A stretch of DNA of 64,000 nucleotides from Tachypleus tridentatus (taxonomy: Eukaryota; Arthropoda; Merostomata; Xiphosura; Limulidae): assembly GCF_004210375.1 (NCBI RefSeq), contig NC_134830.1:48613094-48677093 (forward strand). The letters are read 5' to 3'. Positions 11,832-25,400 of this stretch are shown here, piece after piece. The notes beneath the pieces were generated by a model, which was not told where the DNA came from, made no database searches, and saw only the letters and a list, made by a program, of their open reading frames with translations. Within the stretch, counting starts at the first letter, position 1; each line of letters starts with the position of its first letter. Position numbers and translations under genes: made by a program.

Positions 11832-12189
11832 CTTTAAAGCTTTTACACTCACTCTTTAGTAAAAGGAAAATTTTAATACTTCATTATTTTTCAATAAATT
11901 TTTTAGCGTACTCTTAAGTTATTGCAAAGTGCCTCCACTACTCCCGACTGGCGAACCTCATGCTGAGGCACAGTATAAGTATATTTTTTAAGGAAGCTCT
12001 GAAATTGAAAATAGAACTAAAATCTATTAAGGCCACAGATGAGTTAACAGTAGTTATAGAGATATCAGGTCCTAAAGTACTGGAGTATCAACACCCTCTA
12101 ATAATAGTCTGGAAGAATTGAGAAAATTGGTTGATTATTTTAGACCTTTTTGTGAAAATAATTCAACATCCAAACTATATAAGCTATGA
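11832..12189. other. No recognised feature
   Basis: AT-rich sequence right of the hAT target duplication; I see nothing I can support. Confidence 0.4.
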
Positions 12190-12520
12190 CGATTTTGTTT
12201 ATTTTCTCCTTTTACGAAACTACAAACTTGAACACTTATACAGTGTTTTAGATTGTTGAAGGCATGTGTTACAAATCACATTAACTGACGTAAAACAAAT
12301 GATAAATTATTTTATTTCTTCCCTTAACATTTATACAAGCTAGAACATTCGTACACTGTCACCAATTATTTTAGGCCTATTTTAAAAATGATATTAACTA
12401 TAGTAAAACAAATTATAAAAACTACTTTCTTCCTCCCTTTATGTTTATATAAACATAAACACTTGTACACTGGCGTAACTTGTTGTAGGCCTACGCTATA
12501 AATGACGTTCAAACCTCTAA
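12190..12520. repeat. Three diverged tandem copies, unit about 113 bp
   Basis: Successive blocks share an order of elements: a C/T-rich start (TTTTCTCC, TTTCTTCCC, TTTCTTCCTCCC), then ACTTGAACACTTATACAGTG / AGAACATTCGTACACTGTC / AAACACTTGTACACTGGC, then AGTAAAACAAAT-like blocks. They are clearly related but far from identical. Confidence 0.55.
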
Positions 12521-13794
12521 TAATACTACGACTAATGTAGAACCAAGTTACATGCAAAGTAACACAGTTAATGATATAAAAACATAGATACAAATACTTC
12601 ATGAAAATCAGTGTCGTACCAATGTTTGATTGTACTTTGTGCGACATATAAATTTGGTACACCCCTACCCAATCTCTTTATTAGTTAGTTGGCCAATTGT
12701 CGTCCCCTTTCGAATTGGTGCTCTGTATGATTGCACTGCTTGCATTACCCACGGTATGACCCTGTCAAAAAACACATTGTATGATTCTGCTTTGTATATT
12801 GAAACAACTCTACCTAACTCCTTGAGTATCTTTCAAATCATTCCACTCTTGTGTCAATTCTCTCATTTTTAAATCTAGCTTGAAATGTATGAGAAAAACT
12901 TGACATCAACTTAAAACTTTCTAGGCCTGCTTTAACATTATGCGCATTCCAGCTAACATATAAATTACGACATTAGAAATATAGCTGACAGCAATATATT
13001 TTAAAGTCTCATGGTTAATAGCAAGGCACTATTTTCCTCAAGTAGATTTTAATTTATATCGTTTGCCATATTCCTTAGTTGGAATTGTGGTTGTTAACAA
13101 GTACCTGTTCCAGAAAAAAGTAGAACATTAATAAGCTGTTCCGTTGAATGAAAAGTTGTCACAATATAATCACTCATATAGGGCAAGTATTATCATTTTC
13201 ATTCTGGATCAACTGTCGAAAGCAAAAGCTCTGCCATAGTCGTCTATTACATATCACTTAATGCTCATTTATCTTGATGCACCCACCACAGATATTAAAA
13301 CCTGGTTTTTGTGCTATAAGCCCGCAGACGTAACACTGAGCCACCTGGGAGCATAAAATAACACAGAAATGTGACTTCAACATGTAGTGTTATGTCTACC
13401 GTGATGACGGCAAACCCTTAATGGAGAGCTTTACTCTCCCAGAATTCCCTTTCTATGATGCCAGGATTTAGTCTCTTAAGATTAAAAAAAAAAATCTATA
13501 CTGTGACTCCCACCGGCATTAAAATGTTAACTTTTTGAACGGGCAGGGTGAGCATAACATGTAACTTGAGCTCAAAGAAATATTTAGAATCAGAAGAATC
13601 CTGGAAGTTGGGTTTAATTTGAAATAGCGTTTTATATTTAAAGTTATTTTAAGATTAGGCATTAATTTACTATTCACAATCACTTAATTTTATTTTGTAA
13701 AATAGTTTGTATTCAGGAAACACACAATGGCTGCCTTCTATTTCTTTGAGGTTTGGATAATGTTTTAGCAATAATGTTAGGATAAAAGTTTTTT
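12521..13794. other. No gene; one old SINE head near 13275-13350
   Basis: The segment at 13275-13350 (CCCACCACAGATATTAAAACC ... CCGCAGACGTAACACTGAGC) is a minus-oriented relic of tRNA-derived SINE family C. The remainder is AT-rich with no supported exon. Confidence 0.4.
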
Positions 13795-14073
13795 GGGGTT
13801 TGGTTTGAATTTCGCGCAAAGCTACACGACAGCTATCTGCGCTCGCCGTCCCTAATTTAGCAGTGTAAGACTGGAGGGAAGGCAGCTAGTTATCACTACC
13901 AACCGCTAACTCTTGAGCTACTCTTTTACCAAAGAATAGTGGGATTGACCATAACTTTATAACGCCCCAACGGCTGAAGGGGCGAGCATGTTTGGTGTGG
14001 CGGGGTTTCCAACCCGCGACCCTCGGATTACGAGTCGAATGCCTTAATCGGTTAAACCTGGCCATGCTGGGTC
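13795..14073 (-). repeat. tRNA-derived SINE (family A)
   Basis: Minus-oriented copy from TTTGGTTTGAATTTCGCGC to CCTGGCCATGCTGGGTC. It is nearly full length, and lies about 40 bp from an opposite-oriented copy. Confidence 0.88.
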
Positions 14074-14112
14074 AATAAAAAAGGTCGTTTACTTTTCATC
14101 TAATAATATTTA

Positions 14113-14383
14113 GGCCTGGCATGGCCAAGCGCGTAAGGCGTGCGACTCATAATCCGAGGGTCGCGGGTTCGCGCCCCCGTCGTGCTAAACATGCTCGCCC
14201 TCCCAGCCGTGGGGGCGTATAATGTTACGGTCAATCCCACTATTCGTTGGTAAAAGAGTAGCCCAAGAGTTGGCGGTGGGTGGTGATGACTAGCTGCCTT
14301 CCCTCTAGTCTTACACTGCTAAATTAGGGACGGCTAACAAAGATAGCCCTCGAGTAGCTTTGTGCGAAATTCCAAAAAACAAA
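14113..14383 (+). repeat. tRNA-derived SINE (family A), full length
   Basis: Head GGCCTGGCATGGCCAAGCGC, box B GGGTTCGCGCC, tail CCAAAAAACAAA. The 13-mer CTAATAATATTTA flanks it at 14100-14112 and 14384-14396. It is very close to the copy at 10290-10568, which points to a recent source. Confidence 0.92.
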
Positions 14384-14396
14384 CTAATAATATTTA

Positions 14397-14770
14397 ATAA
14401 ATTCTGTTTATTTTGGTCATTGTTTTGGCGTTTTAGTTTCATAAGAGCACGTACTACAAGAATGTTACTATTATTTTTCGAGCACAATCCGATAGCAGCT
14501 AGAAATCAGTTTATAATTACATACCACTACTTCATGAATAGCTGCGGTTTAGAATTATAGAATATTCGTTCTTATTTCATTGATTTGTCAGGATTTTAGT
14601 TAGAGAACAGTCATTAGTGATGAGTACACTGAAATGAACGGAAACTGCCTATTGTAGAAAAAACAAAAGTGTACAAGACAACTGTTCCACAGACAAAGTA
14701 AGTTTTAAATAAGAAAATATATGATAACTACACGTCAATATTTTTATAGAAAATTCAAATTTCAAATTAG
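14397..14770. other. No gene; repeat shared with 3620-3740
   Basis: The segment 14600-14700 matches the repeat at 3620-3740 (GATGAGT...ACTGAAATGAACGGAAACTGC...GTAGAAAAAACAAAAGTG). No exon is supported. Confidence 0.4.
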
Positions 14771-15215
14771 AGGGTAATCATTACTGTTCCACTGACATTT
14801 CAATGTTTTAATTATAGAACAATAATTTATGTTCCACTGAGATGCCAATGTTTAAATTATAGAACAATCATTATTGTTCCACTGACATGTTAATGTTTTA
14901 ATTATGGAGCAATAATTACTGTTTCACTGACATGCCAATGTTTTAATTACGGAAAAATAATTACTGTCCCACTGAGATGCCAATGTTTTAATTATAGAAC
15001 AATCATAATTGTTCCACTGACATGTTAATGTTTTAATTATGGAGCAATAATTACTGTTTCACTGACATGCCAATGTTTTAATCATAGAGCAATACAGTAC
15101 TTACTGTTCCACTGACATGTCAATGTTAAGTTAGTGAATAAACAGTCCTGTTTTATTGAGAAGTTAGGATTTACACTGTAGAACAATCAATAACTATCCC
15201 ATTGACAAGTAAAGT
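14771..15215. repeat. Diverged minisatellite, unit about 45 bp
   Basis: About eight to nine copies of a unit like TGTTCCACTGACATGCCAAT + GTTTTAATTATAGAACAATAATTAC, with substitutions between copies and weaker copies at the right edge. Confidence 0.85.
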
Positions 15216-15395
15216 TTTAAGTTAGAGATAATTGCTAACCTTAAAACTGAAAACATCAACATTAAAATGTTCAGATGAGTGTTAGGTAGGTTCACTTTAT
15301 AACAGGAAAATGGAAAGTATATTTTACGAAGTACATCTAAAACGAACTACTAATTGAGTTATGAGCCAAGAAGAAGGGAGACTGGGTATGATATG

Positions 15396-15552
15396 TAACA
15401 CAAAATGAAAACAATTTTTATATATTTGTAAAAGATTTACAAATCTTTTGTAACACAAAATGAAAACAATTTTTATATATTTGTAAAAGATTTACAAATC
15501 TTTTGTAACACAAAATGAAAACAATTTTTATATATTTGTAAAAGATTTACTG
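15396..15552. repeat. Tandem repeat, 55-bp unit, nearly three identical copies
   Basis: Unit AACACAAAATGAAAACAATT + TTTATATATTTGTAAAAGAT + TTACAAATCTTTTGT. Copies are identical over their shared length, so the array is young. Each unit contains a short inverted repeat, GTAAAAGATTT against AAATCTTTT. Confidence 0.92.
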
Positions 15553-15865
15553 TTATACATTTATTTTAATACCTGCATTTGTTTCAGTTTGATGAACGTA
15601 ACGTATGTTGTTGAATGTATATTTCATAACTTCCGCTAGTTCTCTAAATTTCTAGAAGAATCTCAAGAGTAAGGATCAACAATATACGTTTTACACCAGT
15701 GCATATTTGAACATTGTTGAACTTTCGAGAATCTCGTCTAATTAGTATATAAAAGCAAGCCATCACAAGACGCCGAGAAATAGTAAAAAATTATTGTTTG
15801 ATTGCTACAGTGAATACAATATAAGTCTCGAAAGCTATAGTTATGATTAACCCTTATTACTTGTT

Positions 15866-16035
15866 ATAATGTTCGGTCAATCCCACTATTCGTTGGTAAA
15901 AGAGTAGCCCAAGAGTTGGTGGTGGGTGGTGATGACTAGATGTCTTCCCTCTAAATTGCCACTACTACATTAGGGACGGCTAGCGCAGATAGCCTTTGTG
16001 TAGCTTTGCGCGAAATTCAAAACAAACCAAACCAT
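15866..16035 (+). repeat. SINE family A, 5'-truncated copy
   Basis: Begins at TAATGTTCGGTCAATCCCAC, lacking the tRNA-like head, and ends CGAAATTCAAAACAAACCAAACC. Confidence 0.85.
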
Positions 16036-16720
16036 AGTCGCTAGGCGTGTATGTATTGTTAACTAGTATTAATACATGAGCTCCTTCAATTTCGTAACTG
16101 TGTCTACGCTCTTGTATATTATGTGTTGAAACATAAATGTTAGAGTGAGTTTAAATTTGTGTTTATATTTCTTATGTATGTTATAACAGTTATAGAACTT
16201 TAATGCAATAATACTGATCGCAAAATCACAACGCAACTAATATATTGGTCAAACACAAAAATAGTCATATAAAATCTTTAATTGAGGAAAATTAGTTAAT
16301 TTCACAGTAATACAGTTTCAACTTCATGAAATAAAAATAACATGTTTGTCAATTTAATCAGCTGTGATTGTAACTTAAATGATTTTAACCCCCCCCCCAA
16401 AAAAAAAGGTATAAAACATTAGAAAATGTCTCATATATTACGATTAATTTTACAATATTTGTCCATAACTTTAAGTAATAAGTAATATATTGATTTTATT
16501 ATATTTTCCTTAAATCTTCAATTTTTTTTTTAATTTTACGAAATACGTTGTAAAGATGGACGGTAAGATTAATTTTGTTAGTTTAACAAAGGTTAACTAT
16601 TTTCGGCTTTGTGGTTAGAATATTTATAATATACAAACTTTAAACTTTTTGCAAAGAAATAAGCAAAATGTTAGAAGGCATTAATAAAACATCCACTATA
16701 AGTTTCATTTTTGGTTTTGA
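16036..16720. other. AT-rich stretch, nothing recognised
   Basis: Contains a C9 then A9 homopolymer near 16389-16407. No exon or repeat family is supported. Confidence 0.4.
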
Positions 16721-16724
16721 AATT

Positions 16725-16858
16725 GCATCCCCCTAGTAGAGCGCGAATATCTACAGATTTACAACGCTAAAATTAAGGGTTCGATTCCCCTCGGTGGGAT
16801 CAGCAGATAGCCCGGTGTGGCTTTGCAATAAAAGAAAAACACACACACACCTTTTGAA
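16725..16858 (+). repeat. tRNA-derived SINE (family B) with a CA-rich tail
   Basis: The head CCCCCTAGTAGAGCGCGAAT and box B GGTTCGATTCC resemble a tRNA. It is followed by TCAGCAGATAGCCCGGTGTGG and ends in an (AC)n tail. Related copies lie at 21930-22070, 26190-26305 and 26350-26430. Confidence 0.8.
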
Positions 16859-16999
16859 ATTGAATAATAATAAACAAAATTTGCAAGTGTTAGTAATGGT
16901 TAATACATTATTAATGAATAACGAACTAAAATCTAATATCAGATTATTTTAGCTAACCGTCTACTGGTCAGAAGAAAATGTTTTTAAGCTAATTACATG

Positions 17000-17340
17000 G
17001 TAGACGAAGGTCGTTAGAATACCCATGATGAATTACTGGAAGGTAGACAAAACTCATTGCAACATCCATGATGAATCATTGAAAGTTAGACAAAACTCGT
17101 CACAATATCCAAAAAGAATCATTGGAAATTATACAAAACTCGTCAAAATATCTATAATGAATCACTAGAAGTTAGACAAAACTCGTTACAATATGCATGA
17201 TGAATCATTGGAAATTATACAAAACACGTTACAATATCCATAAAGAATCATTGGAAATTATACAAAACACGTTACAATATCCATAAAGAATCATTGGAAA
17301 TTATACAAAACTCGTTACAATATCCATAAAAATAATTACA
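17000..17340. repeat. Minisatellite, unit about 45 bp, seven copies
   Basis: Units such as GAATCATTGGAAATTATACA + AAACTCGTTACAATATCCAT + AAA repeat with modest divergence. Confidence 0.85.
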
Positions 17341-18040
17341 ATGTAAAAAATTAATCATTCCAGTCGTATAAAATATATTTTTATACATTATAAGAATATA
17401 ATAAAAAGTGTCCACTCTATAAATACAAAGCTAAGGTAAAAATATAACGGTAGCTGACTAAATACAATACAATAACCAAGATGTAAGATAACATGTATGG
17501 AGTTTAACGTGCAGTTTAGCAAGTGTTTGTATGTAAACTCGAATTTTGAATTATATATTTGTGTGATCAATATGATAATTTATAAATAGAATAATATAGC
17601 AATGTGAAACTACTGAGCATGTTGGCATCGGCATAGGATTGGAAAATAAACAAAAATGGCATACAACGACACCTCTTTGTATTTATACATTCACTGGGAT
17701 AATAGAACATTGAAAAATATGTAATACAAAGTGTTAATATGAGAGGAAAATAAAATTTTATTAACTTAATATTGTTTGGAAACAAAAGTCAATAAACAAG
17801 TTCTGACATAAATAACAAATTGAGCTTGCGATACACTGAACTAGCTTATTTTGATGGGCGAAACCTGTCGTGCTTTGTTTGTAAATGTTGCCACAAAATA
17901 TTACCCATTAGTTAAATTAATTTTACTTACAAATACATAAATTGAAAGTATATATTACATAAAAGTCCTAAATGATTACTATTATTTATATAACAAATAC
18001 TATAAACGAGCACGTGCAAAATCTTAACGTGGGGATGCTT
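17341..18040. other. AT-rich stretch, nothing recognised
   Basis: Open frames here are short and lack coding character; no splice-supported exon was seen. Confidence 0.4.
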
Positions 18041-18042
18041 CT

Positions 18043-18312
18043 GTATTTTACTTTTTCAGAATTTCGCGCAATCTTACACAAAACCTGTCTACACTGCCGC
18101 TAATTTTAAAATGATATACAGAGATTAGTTCCTAATATTTAAATGATAGGTAGACTAGGGAAAGGCAGTTAGCTAATAGTGTTCAACACCAATCAAATCC
18201 CACTATTTGATCATACATCTTATAGCGTACCAAAAGTTGTATTGTGCTTTTACGGCAACGTGTCGCGAGCCCTCAGACCTGTACATTAACCACAAGACTA
18301 CACCTAGTTTAC
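18043..18312 (-). repeat. Old diverged SINE (family A relative)
   Basis: Minus orientation, from CAGAATTTCGCGCAATCTTAC to GACTACACCTAG. It carries the family's AATCCCACTATTTG and CAGACCTGTACATTAACCAC-like boxes with heavy divergence. It resembles the older subfamily at 49332-49620. Confidence 0.6.
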
Positions 18313-18915
18313 CAGTAAGAAATACGAAATTAAATCTAGTCGTAAGTATGTGATGCTCACATTTAATAACAAAGGGCAAAACAAATCATCACATCTGATA
18401 TTATACTAAAACAGTTTTAATATTTTACATTTTCTACAAAATGAGTTGTTACAGGCTAATCAAAAGTATTTTTCATGAATAATATAAAACTGACACTAGA
18501 ACGAGTTAGGTGTTGCAATTTAAATTATACTACGGAATGTTTGTAACATAATGTAAAAATGTTACGAGAAAATAATATTACATGAAATACTACATGTTGG
18601 ATGAGATTTAATGGTACATTCTATATTGTGAAGTATAACTCTGGAAAACGCTTTTTGGTAAGTGCATTTTGTCATTTGTAAATGTATTCTGTTGGTCGTT
18701 TGTTAACATATGTATAAAGCATAAATCTCCCTCTGTTGGCGTATTTTAAATAGGTGTGTAGTATCTTACGTTAAGCAATAAATATCGATTATAGCATTTT
18801 CAACAATCTTTTGAACTGTGTGTTGCTCATTTCACTTATGAATAAATAGCAACATTTGATAATACACCAAACTGAGAAGGATGTTTGTATAGATGAACTA
18901 AGTTCGTATGTTTAA

Positions 18916-19063
18916 CTAAGATTTAGTTAACTTCTCGTCTACTTTCTTACAGAAATAGATTCTGCATGATCCGCCCTTGTTTCTGCCATGGATGGCTGCC
19001 TTTCGTATTCGTGACTTGTCGCTTTCAAGAATTTTTTTATTTGTCAGAATGTTATGAAGAACC
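18916..19063 (-). CDS. Last coding exon of the Gly-rich gene
   Basis: Acceptor TTTTTAG; completes the split Val codon, encodes 48 more residues ending FCKKVDEKLTKS, stop TAG at 18916-18918. Confidence 0.78.
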
Positions 19064-19436
19064 CTAAAAATAAATAAATAAATTTAAGTCATATAAAGAA
19101 AGAACGAAACTTGTATATTTTTTTTTAAGTTTAGCATATGACTGTTAAATATTCATATAAACATCTACAAAACAAGTTAATTAATTAATACAGACTTACA
19201 CAGATGCAATTTCGTTTTCTAAAGACGCTATCTTCTGGGCGGAGATGGAAAACTCACATGCCAGCCGTTCTAAGCAGTGATTGGTTATCGATAACAGTCC
19301 TGAGCACGCCAGGTAATTAGCGGTTAAGTCCTCCTGATAGCTCCTAGTTTCTCCTGTTTCGTTCAAGTAAAACTGCAGAGCCTATAATGCAGCAGAAATA
19401 CCGAAAAAGTCTTATTCTACCTATCTTGTTCTATAT

Positions 19437-19468
<32 letters not shown>

Positions 19469-22400
19469 GTACTTTTTTCACAGATTATTCGAGTTTGTAA
19501 ATAAGCTGTTGATTAGTAATTCTTTAAAACTCTAAGTGTAAGGAAATAAAAGTTTTGTTATTCAAATTACAAAATAATATATATATACTGAGATAACGAT
19601 GAAGTTAACATCAAAAAGTTGATTAGGAGTTGATAACGTAATCTGTGGCAAAACAGAAACCTAACGATTTGTAGTAATTGTAAGTTCTATAGTGTTGAAT
19701 GAAAAGGATATTGAACCATCTAATAGTAGAAGTTTTTGAATATCTTAAACCAGGTAATTTGATTTTCGTACCATAAGGGCAGGGGTTATCTTAAGGTAAA
19801 CGATTGTTATTGTAATGATAAATATGTAATTTATGTTTTGAAATATTCTATTTGTAAAGAGTTGTATGTTATAGTGGCTAATAATTTGAGACCAAGAGTT
19901 AATTTACGTGAGTATCATGCTAGAAATCCGGAAAATTGTCGTTTCCCAGTAAGTAAACACTTTTATTTCTGTAATACAATTTTTTAACGGACTGAATGAA
20001 CATTTTGTCTTTTTGAATTATAATGAAAAAGAAAGAAGATTAATATTTCAAAATATTTTATTGACCGTTTTAACACTAATTGAAAGCCGTTAAGAGATGA
20101 GATGCTTAATAGATAGGTGACCATAGATTTGGCGCGTATTTTAAATGCCTCTATTGTTAAGCGAGTGAACTTCAAACAACATAGACCACCTTGTTTCTTT
20201 TCTCTGAATAAGGTTTAGATTAGTTTTGAATTTCGCGCAAAGTTACTGGAGGGCTATCTGCGCTAGCCGTCCCTAATTTAGCAGTGTAAGACTAGTCATC
20301 ATCGCCCACCGCCAACCCTTGGACTACTCTTTCACCAACGAATATTGGGATTGACCGTCACATTATAACGCTCTCACGGCTGAAATGGCAAGCATGTTTG
20401 GTGTGACAGGGATTTGAACCCGCGACCGTCGGATTACGAGTAGAGTGCCTTAATCACCTGGCCAAGCTGGGCCCTGAATAATAAGAGCGAACGCCAACCG
20501 ACACCTTTCAGCGGGTGAGAAAAGCACTCTCCTGAGAAGATAAACTAACCGACTGCTCCCTACATTAACCGCCTGTGGCGGGGATATTCGACGAAGTTGA
20601 GAGCCAGCAAATGGCAAACCCAAGTACAAGCCACGCTTCAAGTAAATATAGTTCGATGATTAGTGGTGAAAATTTAGAACACTAAAACAACACAACTTAA
20701 ACATCTGATCGACCACGAACTGAAAATGAAAAAAGAGAGAGAGAGAAGAAAATTAAGAAGTAAAAATACCGCTAAACCACAGACACACAGACATGAAAAT
20801 CACGGACACGTCAAAACCAGAAGAACATACAAAAACATCAGAACATGAACATAAGGTAGAGCATAACCATACACAACTTAAAACCAAAAAGCACAAGAAA
20901 AAACAAACGATTTCATCATGGTATCACTCAAGAAAATAAAAAAAACTGCAAGCTCAAAAACCGAACACGATCACAGAAATAAACACGTTACATGAAAAAC
21001 CAACACAATTTCAATCATAACATAATGAATCTCAGCCCAACCAGCAGGAGAAATTGAGAAATGTAAGCCGAAAGTTAACTTAGTTGTTATAAAGTGTCTA
21101 GCCAAGGGCGGCGTTCTCGTTAAAAGATCAGAGGTCGCTGATCTCAGCCGACTACTACTTTCAAACCAGGAAACTTCAACGTACACATAACATGAAATAA
21201 ACCTAACTCTAAATCTTTTGTCATAAAAATTCAGACAGTAGCGTCACAAAGGATGACGCGAAAGTACAACCTACATGTATAAAATAGGCTAAACTTGGAC
21301 GTATCTTCTCCAACAGAACACAGAAACTCAACAATTTAGTTAAAACATACGTAAACGAACACAAGATATCCAGAAGATGATATCAAATGGTATCATTCCT
21401 TGGTATCGAAAATACACGATTGAACCATCTAAAACATCAGTGGTAGTTGTAACCTAGTGTTACAAGTGTCAATATTATGGACATGTAACATCCTTCCACG
21501 CTGCATGGCCTGTGGGGTAGATCACAGAAACTCTGACTGCCCCTGTGAAAGCCCACAACCACACTGTTGTTACTGCCAAAAGCAACACACTACAAGGGAT
21601 GAACATTAAAGCACGTGTACTCAACAAAGAAAATAACAGGAACACCCATGAACCAAGAAACAAACAGAACACAAAGAAAAACCCCACTACTCCCAAGAAA
21701 CCAGTAACACAAATCATCAGTCCACTACACATACAGTAAAAACCCAAAGTGAAGACACATCAAAAAAAATAAAGGACACATAAATAATAAACAAAATAAC
21801 AGAAGCAGGCAAAAATATATTATACGAGTTCCTTACACAATAAAGAAAACCCCTAAACCAAGATGACAGTTTTACATCAATCATCAAAATAGCCAATACT
21901 ACGACACTGCTACATTACATGTTATAATTAATCTCAGACGAGTGTGTGTGTTTTCTTATAACAAAGCCATATCGGGCTATCTGCTGAGTCTACCGAGGGG
22001 AATCGAACCCCTGATTTTAGCGTTGTAAATCCGTAGACTTGCCGCTGTACCAGCAGGGGACAATGGGGGACGAGTTTCCGATTTATTATGTTACGTACAC
22101 TGTGTATTACGATTTCAAATAGCCGGAAATTTAAATTTAGAAGTTAATTAAATATCAATATGTATCAAGTTTATTATATTTGCCAACGAGATTGATGCAC
22201 ACAATTTTCTTTCTTAACACAAATATATATTAATATACAAACAATAGTAAAATTTATAATAACGTTTATTACAAATAGTTATTAAAAATATCGATTTATA
22301 TGTACAAGAGTTTTATAAACTTACAAACTACACTGGGTCTTCTATATGGCCTAGAACTAAATATTTTATCGAAGGTCCAGGTTACCACAAACACATCTCT

Positions 22401-25400
22401 TAAATACTACTATGTATTACATAGTAATAATACATTACTATGTAAACATAGATAATACATCTAAACCAAACAACATATACAGATATATCCTTGTAAAGGA
22501 AAGTAGTAATAGCAACAAATAAACATTCAAATTAAACCTACCCTAAGTCCAGAATATCTTAAAACTACAGTGCAGAAGGAAGAAAGAAGCCTACTAGGAA
22601 CTTGACCTCCCCGGTCGCTGATGGCCTAAATCCCTATCCTGAGAAAGAAGCACAAAGCTACACACACACACACATACAGAGGGCAGTCTGAGCTGTGCCC
22701 ACCATAGGTACCCAAACCTGTTTTTAGCGTTATAAGCCAACAGATTTACCTTCCGCTGAACCCATGGTGGGTTTGGTTTGAATTTCGCGCAAAGCTACAT
22801 GAAGGCTATCTGCGCTAGCCGTCCATAATTTAGCAGCGTAAGACCAGAGGAAAGGCAGCAAATTATCACTCCCACTGCCAACTTTTACCAACGAATAGTG
22901 GGAATGACCGTCACATTATAACGCCCCCACGGCTAAAAGGGCGAACATGTTTGGTGCGACGGGGATTTGAACCCGCGTCCCTCGGATTACGAGTCGAACG
23001 CCTTAACCCACCTGATCATGCCGGGCCGGTATATAACATACTATATATATATATATATTAAATATATTAAATTTTCCTACCTGTAACATTTCAACTCGAT
23101 GTTTTATTTCTGAAGTAGCCACTTCTTCAGAGAATGGTATTCGAAGACCTGCATCTCTACGCCTTCTACCATTCACGCTAGTGGTCAACAAGGTCGTAGG
23201 CACCACCAGCTGACTAGCAATAATTGGTCCTAAGATAGCCAGAATAGCTAATGGAGCGATAAGAGCTAATAAAATAACCAAACTCCCTTTACCAAAACCA
23301 CTTCCAATGCTATTTCGGAAAGCACTGTGAAAGGAAGGTAAAATTCCAAATCCACCATTCCCAAATCCTCCTCTGAAACCACCAGGCCCAAATCCTCCCC
23401 TGAAACCACCAGGCCCAAATCCTCCCTAAAACCACCATCTCCAAATCCTCCCCTGAGACCAACGTTTCCAAATCCTTCTCCGAGACCATTAGACCCAAAT
23501 CCTTCTTGAAATCTAACTGAATCTGCTCCACTAAATCCCCCAAACTTGTTTCCACTATAGCCAAATCCCCCTTTTCCTCCATTACCAAAGGCACTATTAC
23601 CAAGTCCTATCTCTTTTGTGTTGAACTCTCCTCCGAAAGAGTTCCCATAACTATCCATATTATTCCATTCGTTATTGGAATCATCATATTCACTTGTAGG
23701 AGTATCATATATTCCATTGTCAGTGTATGTAGGTTTGTTTTCCTTCCGATATACAGCTTGTCTCCGACTCATGTTTCTTGCTGGAACTTCGTTTTTTTGG
23801 AGTGTTTCTGAAAAATATCCAATACCTTTTAAATGTCATTATGTGTGTTTAACACTTCACATTCAAAAGACACCATTTCATATAAAAGTTTCTGCAAAAG
23901 TAAACTTTAACCGTTTGTACATTTTGTCTCTATAACACGTGACAATTATAAAGAAACAGTTCTTTATACTAGCCCTCACCTAATTTGGGGGTCGGACCAT
24001 GTCGCACTAAGTTTTTAAGAATGTGGCGTGTGTTTAGTTCACAGGTTTCATAGAAGAAAGGTGCTACGTTAAACTTCATCGCAAAATTGTCCAATTGTAT
24101 TTAAACAAACAATAGCCAAGAAAAATAACTAAAAATACTGTTGTACTATTCTAAAAAAATGTCGCACTGTGTTAGATGTTTGAATTCTTATCTGCAAAAA
24201 GTCTTTGTCCAAGAGAATGAAAAGATATCGTTGTGATATTAATGTGACTGGCAAAAACTTCTCCCTTTCACTTTAAGTCTTATTTGCCCGAGAAGAAAAA
24301 TTAAAAGATATATAAAGCCTGTTATAAGAAAGTCATCCGCACCATTACTTAAATTTCCACTTTCTAATAATTTTGGTACATCCAATTTAGGGTCAAGTGC
24401 CTTATCTGGTTTTCCATATATTGTTATCTAGTCACCTGTGGAGAATAGAAACATTTATTGTCCATATCATTTACTTTAACCCCTTCTGAATCTTTACTTT
24501 CTGTTTACATCTGAGACAATGTTTTACTACTTCTTCCCTGCTATACGACAGGTTTTTTTATTGTATTTTGTAAATAGTTAATGACAGTTGAATCCTGATC
24601 TTTGTCAGTCACTGACAGTCAGTAGCTATGATGTTCTGATGGAAAATGCATTATTACTCCATGATTGCTTCCTTTGACAACAGCTGGCCATACAGTGTTT
24701 GGTAACAGCATTCATAGTAGATGGGAACATTATAGTGGCAGAGCTTGTGTGATTTGGTTTATTGATAAGTTGATTAACATTCAGAATCTTCCTAATGTTT
24801 TCGCAAACCATATCAACTCCAAAACTGTGTCTTTTCACCCTGACAAAGAATAGTTATTTGATGATGGAAAGGCAACAACCTGCCACTACCTTACTGTCTG
24901 TAATTGATAGGATATTGACCTTGGTTATCAGATTTTGTTCTAATGTACATCTTTTGGCTAAGTTAAAATGACAGTGGTAGTCGCAGTCTTTTGCCGATAA
25001 CTGTAGACCAATAAGATTAAAATACGAGACCCTTCCCTATCTCGTGTCACATTGAGTCCATGTTATTATTGCGTTAAAAGATGGTCCAAGTAGAATTAGG
25101 TGGGAGTAATCTAAAGGAAGAAAAAATATTGTACACAAAGTTAAAAGAATCCTATGTTGGTCCAACTTTAATTAGGTGGGAAGAACCTAATGGAAGACCA
25201 GGTCAGTGTACACAAAGTTAAACTGTCTTGTGTTTTAGTTTTCTTAATCAACGAAATATGTGAAATCTAACTAGCGATTACTACAAAAGTTAATGGTTTT
25301 TTAATGGAATCATTAGAATTTGACACTTCTGTACTGTATTCTTATCCTATAAAGGTTCAGCTGTAAGGGCTGAAATCTTGCATTAAATATAAGATTTTAA

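Noticed and set aside
20450-20641. Minus-strand open frame reading into MKRGLYLGLPFAGSQL
   Set aside because: It overlaps the SINE head and the LINE ORF1 relic; no independent support.
23310-23603. Minus-strand frame rich in Trp/Asp/Leu beside the Gly-rich frame
   Set aside because: It is an alternative frame of the glycine-rich repeats.
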